From: Plantibacter auratus
Lineage (GTDB): Bacteria > Actinomycetota > Actinomycetes > Actinomycetales > Microbacteriaceae
Length of the DNA: 64,000 nucleotides
Direction of reading: 5' to 3'
Assembly: GCF_050587365.1 (NCBI RefSeq)
Contig: NZ_JBOBFV010000005.1
Coordinates: forward strand, 281,449 to 345,448
Shown: positions 61,121 to 64,000 of the stretch, one piece after another
How the letters are laid out: each line of letters begins with the position of its first letter
Position numbering within the stretch: the stretch's first letter is position 1
Program-made: the position numbers and the translations under genes
The notes under the pieces: model-generated
Database searches by the model: none
Told to the model about the DNA's origin: nothing
What the model saw: the letters and a program-made list of their open reading frames with translations, nothing else

Positions 61121-61188
61121 GTCATGTCCGGAGACGATACGGAGCGCAACCACCCCACCTCGACGCACCGCTCGACGGCCGTCCAGGA

Positions 61189-61194
61189 TAGATT
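61189..61194 (+). promoter_or_regulatory. -10 element of the MarR gene
   Basis: TAGATT ends 6 nt before a GTG at 61201 and 36 nt before the ATG at 61231, so both a leaderless and a Shine-Dalgarno start are compatible with it. Confidence 0.5.
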
Positions 61195-61230
61195 CAGGTG
61201 GTGGATCGTCGGACGGCAGCGGGAGCAGGT

Positions 61231-61662
61231 ATGGACGAGAGGCGACTCGCGATCGCTGCGTGGGAGTCACTGTTCCGCGCGCAGGTCGACGTGATGCGCC
61301 ACATCTCGCACGACTTCCCGAGCCACGGCATCTCCCTCAACGAGTACGACGTCCTGCACACGATGTCGCGGGAGCCCGATCGTCGCATCCGTCTGCGCGA
61401 CCTCAACTCGAGCGTGCTGCTCTCGCAGCCGAGCATCAGTCGCCTGGTCGATCGACTCGTCGCGCGCGGACTGGTCGGCAAGTGCCCCGACCCGGACGAC
61501 GGCCGCGGCACCCTCGTCCGCATGACCGACGCGGGCTACGACGTCTACCGCGCGGTCGCCATCGCCCACGGTGCGACGATCGCCGAACGCGTGACCACCT
61601 CGCTCAACCCACAGGAGATGGCGACCCTCGCAGCGCTCAGCGACAAGCTCCGCGGAGCGTGA
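61231..61662 (+). CDS. MarR-family transcriptional regulator
   Basis: 143 residues. The winged helix is clear: LNEYDVLHTMSREPDRRIRL, LLSQPSISRLVDRLVARGLV and the wing PDPDDGRGTLVRMTDAG (residues about 40-105). ATG at 61231 has GGGAG at ideal spacing; an in-frame GTG at 61201, 6 nt after TAGATT, would add ten residues as a leaderless start and is a real alternative. Immediately upstream of the alkylation-repair operon, which it might influence. Confidence 0.9.
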   Translation: MDERRLAIAAWESLFRAQVDVMRHISHDFPSHGISLNEYDVLHTMSREPDRRIRLRDLNSSVLLSQPSISRLVDRLVARGLVGKCPDPDDGRGTLVRMTDAGYDVYRAVAIAHGATIAERVTTSLNPQEMATLAALSDKLRGA

Positions 61663-61751
61663 GCCGCGCCGACTGATCCGGCGCGCACGGCCCCCACTGT
61701 CGTGTCCGATTTCCGCTCGTCGGACCCGGTGGCGCATGTCAGACTCGGATC

Positions 61752-63254
61752 ATGGACGACACCCGGAGCATGGACTTCGCCGAACGCTACCGCGCGATCC
61801 AAGCCCGCGACCAGCGCTTCGACGGGCAGTTCATCACGGCCGTGAGCTCCACGGGGATCTACTGCCGGCCGTCCTGCCCGGCTCGAACCCCGAAGCCGGA
61901 GAACGTCACCTTCTACGCGACGAGCGCCGCGGCGCACGAGGCCGGTTTCCGCGCATGCAAGCGGTGCCTTCCTGAAGCGGTCCCGGGCACGCCCGCCTGG
62001 AACCTCGGCAACGACGTCGCCGCGCGCAGCATGCGCCTCATCGCCGACGGCGTCGTCGAACGGGAGGGCGTCCCCGGACTCGCCTCGCGCCTCGGGTACT
62101 CGAGCCGGCATCTGACGCGGATCCTCAGCGCCGAGCTGGGCGCGGGTCCACTCGCCCTGGCGCGGGCCCACCGCGCGCAGGGTGCTCGACAGCTGCTGAC
62201 CGGCACCGACCTCCCCTTCGGTGACATCGCCTTCGCCGCCGGGTTCTCGAGCATCCGGCAGTTCAACGACACGATGCGGGAGGTGTTCGAGCTCACCCCC
62301 GGTGAGCTGCGCGCGAAACACCGGACGGTCGGCGAACACGCCTCCGGCTCGATCACCCTGTCCCTGCCGTTCCGCCGCCCGTTCGACGCAGCGGGCGTCT
62401 TCGCCTGGCTCGCACCACGGGCGGTGGACGGCGTCGAGCTCGCGGGGCCCGACCACTACGCCCGGCTCCTCGCCCTCCCCGGCGGCACGGCGTGGTTCGA
62501 GGTGCGACAGCTCGGCGACGACCTCCGACTCACTGCAGAGGTGACGGACCTCGCCGACCTGCCGGTGCTCGTCTCGCGGGTCCGTCGACTCTTCGACCTC
62601 GACGCCGACCCGACGTCGGCCGACGCCGTCCTCGCGACGGACCCGCGTCTCGCCGCCTCGGTCGCGGCCACACCCGGCATCCGACTCCCCGGGGCGGTCG
62701 ATCCGGAGGAGATGCTGGTCCGGGCGATGGTCGGCCAGCAGATCACCGTGGCCGCGGCGCGCACCCAGCTCCGCCGTCTCGCGGACGAGGTGAGCACGAC
62801 GGTCCCCGAACGACACGGACTGCACCGGCTCTTCCCGACGGCGACGCAGATCGCGAACGGCGGGGAGGCCGCACTCGTCGGGCCCCGAGCGCGGATCGAC
62901 AGCCTGCTCGGCGTCGCGCGGGCACTCGTGTCCGGTGAACTCACGATCGGCTTCGGCGACGACCGCGACGAGCTCCGGACGCGCCTGCTCGCCATGAAGG
63001 GGATCGGCCCCTGGACGGCCGACTACGTCAGCATGCGGGTGCTCGGCAACCCCGACGCCTTCCTGCCCGGCGACGTCGCCGTCCGCACGGGTGCCGGCCG
63101 GCTCGGCTTGCCGTCCGACGCCCGCTCCCTCACCGCGGAAGCGGACGCCTTCGCACCGTGGCGCTCCTACCTCTGCCTCCACCTGTGGAAGGCGGCCTCC
63201 GCACCGGCACCGACCGCCGCACCCTCAGCCCTCGAGAAAGGTCCAGCAGCATGA
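61752..63254 (+). CDS. alkA: Ada-AlkA fusion: methyl-phosphotriester sensor, AraC HTH and 3-methyladenine glycosylase
   Basis: 500 residues. Residues about 10-75 are the Ada N-terminal zinc domain with STGIYCRPSCPART and CKRCLPEA (four Cys; one accepts methyl groups from DNA phosphotriesters). An AraC helix-turn-helix (85-185, LASRLGYSSRHLTRIL and IAFAAGFSSIRQFND) follows, then an AlkA N-domain and the HhH-GPD glycosylase with VGQQITVAAA, MKGIGPWTADYVSMRVLG and the catalytic Asp in LPGDVAV. It senses alkylation, activates transcription and excises damaged bases. CAGACT ends 6 nt before the ATG. Overlaps ogt by 4 nt. Confidence 0.93.
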   Translation: MDDTRSMDFAERYRAIQARDQRFDGQFITAVSSTGIYCRPSCPARTPKPENVTFYATSAAAHEAGFRACKRCLPEAVPGTPAWNLGNDVAARSMRLIADGVVEREGVPGLASRLGYSSRHLTRILSAELGAGPLALARAHRAQGARQLLTGTDLPFGDIAFAAGFSSIRQFNDTMREVFELTPGELRAKHRTVGEHASGSITLSLPFRRPFDAAGVFAWLAPRAVDGVELAGPDHYARLLALPGGTAWFEVRQLGDDLRLTAEVTDLADLPVLVSRVRRLFDLDADPTSADAVLATDPRLAASVAATPGIRLPGAVDPEEMLVRAMVGQQITVAAARTQLRRLADEVSTTVPERHGLHRLFPTATQIANGGEAALVGPRARIDSLLGVARALVSGELTIGFGDDRDELRTRLLAMKGIGPWTADYVSMRVLGNPDAFLPGDVAVRTGAGRLGLPSDARSLTAEADAFAPWRSYLCLHLWKAASAPAPTAAPSALEKGPAA

Positions 63255-63811
63255 CCACCATCATCTCCAGCACGAGCGCCCGCCGCGGTGACGGCCGGGC
63301 GTCCGGCGCGCAGCTCACCGCGACCAGCCAGACCGTCGACACTCCGGACGGCCCCTTCACAATCCTCGCACGGGAGGACGGAGCGGTGCTCTCCTCAGGC
63401 TGGTCCGACGACATCGGCGTCATGCTCGAACGGATCCGGCCAGCCGACCGCCCCGGCGAGACCGTGGCGGGGACGATCGCGGCGATGGACGCCGTCCGGG
63501 CGTACTACGACGGCGACCTGGCGGCGATCGACCTCGTACCGGTCGCCCAGTTCGGTGGCCCGTTCCGCACGCACGCCTGGACGGTGCTGCGGACGATCGC
63601 CGCAGGACACCCGGTGACGTACACGGAGTTCGCCGCGGCGAGCGGTCGGCCGTCGGCGGTCCGCGCTGCGGCGAGCGCCTGCGCGACGAACGCGCCCGCC
63701 CTGTTCGTCCCGTGCCACCGCGTCCTCCGGACCGACGGGTCGCTCGGTGGGTTCGCGTGGGGACTCGACGTCAAGCGGTCGTTGCTCGACCGCGAGGCCG
63801 CGCTGAGCTGA
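63251..63811 (+). CDS. ogt: methylated-DNA--[protein]-cysteine S-methyltransferase
   Basis: 186 residues. Suicide repair of O6-methylguanine. The active site FVPCHRVLRTDGSLGGFAWG holds the acceptor Cys (near residue 156), and VTYTEFAAASGRPSAVRAAA is the DNA-binding helix region. The first 30 residues are a Ser/Thr/Ala-rich extension. ATG overlaps the alkA stop by 4 nt, so the two repair proteins are translated together, a split version of what Ada combines in one protein. Confidence 0.93.
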   Translation: MTTIISSTSARRGDGRASGAQLTATSQTVDTPDGPFTILAREDGAVLSSGWSDDIGVMLERIRPADRPGETVAGTIAAMDAVRAYYDGDLAAIDLVPVAQFGGPFRTHAWTVLRTIAAGHPVTYTEFAAASGRPSAVRAAASACATNAPALFVPCHRVLRTDGSLGGFAWGLDVKRSLLDREAALS

Positions 63812-63831
63812 GCGCACCCGGGAACAGGGAA

Positions 63832-64000
63832 CACGGTCCCTGAGCACCCATCCACGGTCCCCGAGCAACCATCCACGGTCCCTGAGCAACCATCCACGGT
63901 CCCTGAGCCTGTCGAAGGGCGGGGCTTCCCCGTGGGCACTTCGACAAGCTCAGTGACCGAGGATGGCACAGTGACCGGGAGGTGGCACAGTGACCGGAAG
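63832..64000. repeat. REP-like repeat cluster 5, running to the window edge
   Basis: Three truncated units (CACGGTCCCTGAGCAACCAT type, spaced about 21-22 nt) lead to a full reverse copy at 63897-63920 and a forward copy at 63937-63959. This pair has the same head-to-head layout as 9389-9450, including a CGTGGGCAC centre. Two further truncated units of GGCACAGTGACCGG follow. No gene is visible after ogt. Confidence 0.9.

Noticed and set aside
60919..61158. Minus-strand frame of 79 codons across the AT-rich island
   Set aside because: No Shine-Dalgarno, atypical codon use, and it runs through the inverted repeat and hairpin.

Overview
The window is 64 kb of high-GC actinobacterial chromosome. 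The gene content and codon use fit a Microbacteriaceae member of the Micrococcales (Plantibacter/Curtobacterium-like). Pointers are a complete-looking menaquinone route with no ubiquinone genes, a resB/ccs cytochrome c maturation operon, BldC, FprA, a MarP-like protease, a DUF222-HNH endonuclease, the short archaeal-type aspartyl-tRNA synthetase, and a tiny bS22-type ribosomal protein. The genus is an inference from gene content only. No prophage, integrase, transposase, CRISPR array or rRNA operon is visible; the only tRNA is tRNA-Tyr.

Layout. 1-5.1 kb: glgX-treY-treZ trehalose operon (minus), treZ cut by the window edge. 5.2-11.9 kb: Ser/Thr kinase, pyruvate:quinone oxidoreductase, dTDP-glucose dehydratase, M23 peptidase, inositol-phosphatase family enzyme. 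11.9-21.4 kb: DUF222-HNH gene bracketed by short palindromic repeats, tRNA-Tyr, a lytic transglycosylase, YajQ, a Q/G-rich membrane protein, FprA and a long-chain polyprenyl diphosphate synthase. 23-38.2 kb: menG, menF, menD, menA, menE, menB and menC on both strands, interleaved with an SDR pseudogene and its XRE regulator, PPK2, an acyltransferase and small membrane proteins. 38.3-42.9 kb: overlapping operon of a histidine phosphatase, TlpA-like thioredoxin, ccdA, resB and ccsB. 43-56.8 kb: aspS, flavodoxin, PrmC-like methyltransferase, small regulators, bldC, trkH-trkA, proC, marP, tadA, upp, and a winged-helix regulator behind a Cys-rich leader peptide. 56.8-64 kb: transporters, an ECF sigma factor with two Asp23/Gls24 proteins, a MarR regulator and an Ada/AlkA-Ogt alkylation-repair operon.

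How it works together. The polyprenyl synthase, the men genes, the pyruvate:quinone oxidoreductase and the cytochrome c maturation operon describe a menaquinone-based respiratory chain. Three threads run through the non-coding sequence. First, about thirty genes carry a -10-like hexamer (nAnnnT, mostly TAnnnT) ending 6-8 nt, usually exactly 6, before the start codon; this indicates leaderless mRNAs, including nearly every men transcription unit. Second, a short palindromic repeat (core TTCGACAAGCTCAGGGACC) is confined to intergenic gaps at 9-21 kb and 63.8 kb and is densest around the DUF222-HNH gene. Third, two 33-codon upstream reading frames, each containing MMMP and each apparently leaderless, precede two different regulators.

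Limits: everything was read by eye with no database search. Starts were chosen from Shine-Dalgarno or -10 placement, and functions come from motif recognition.
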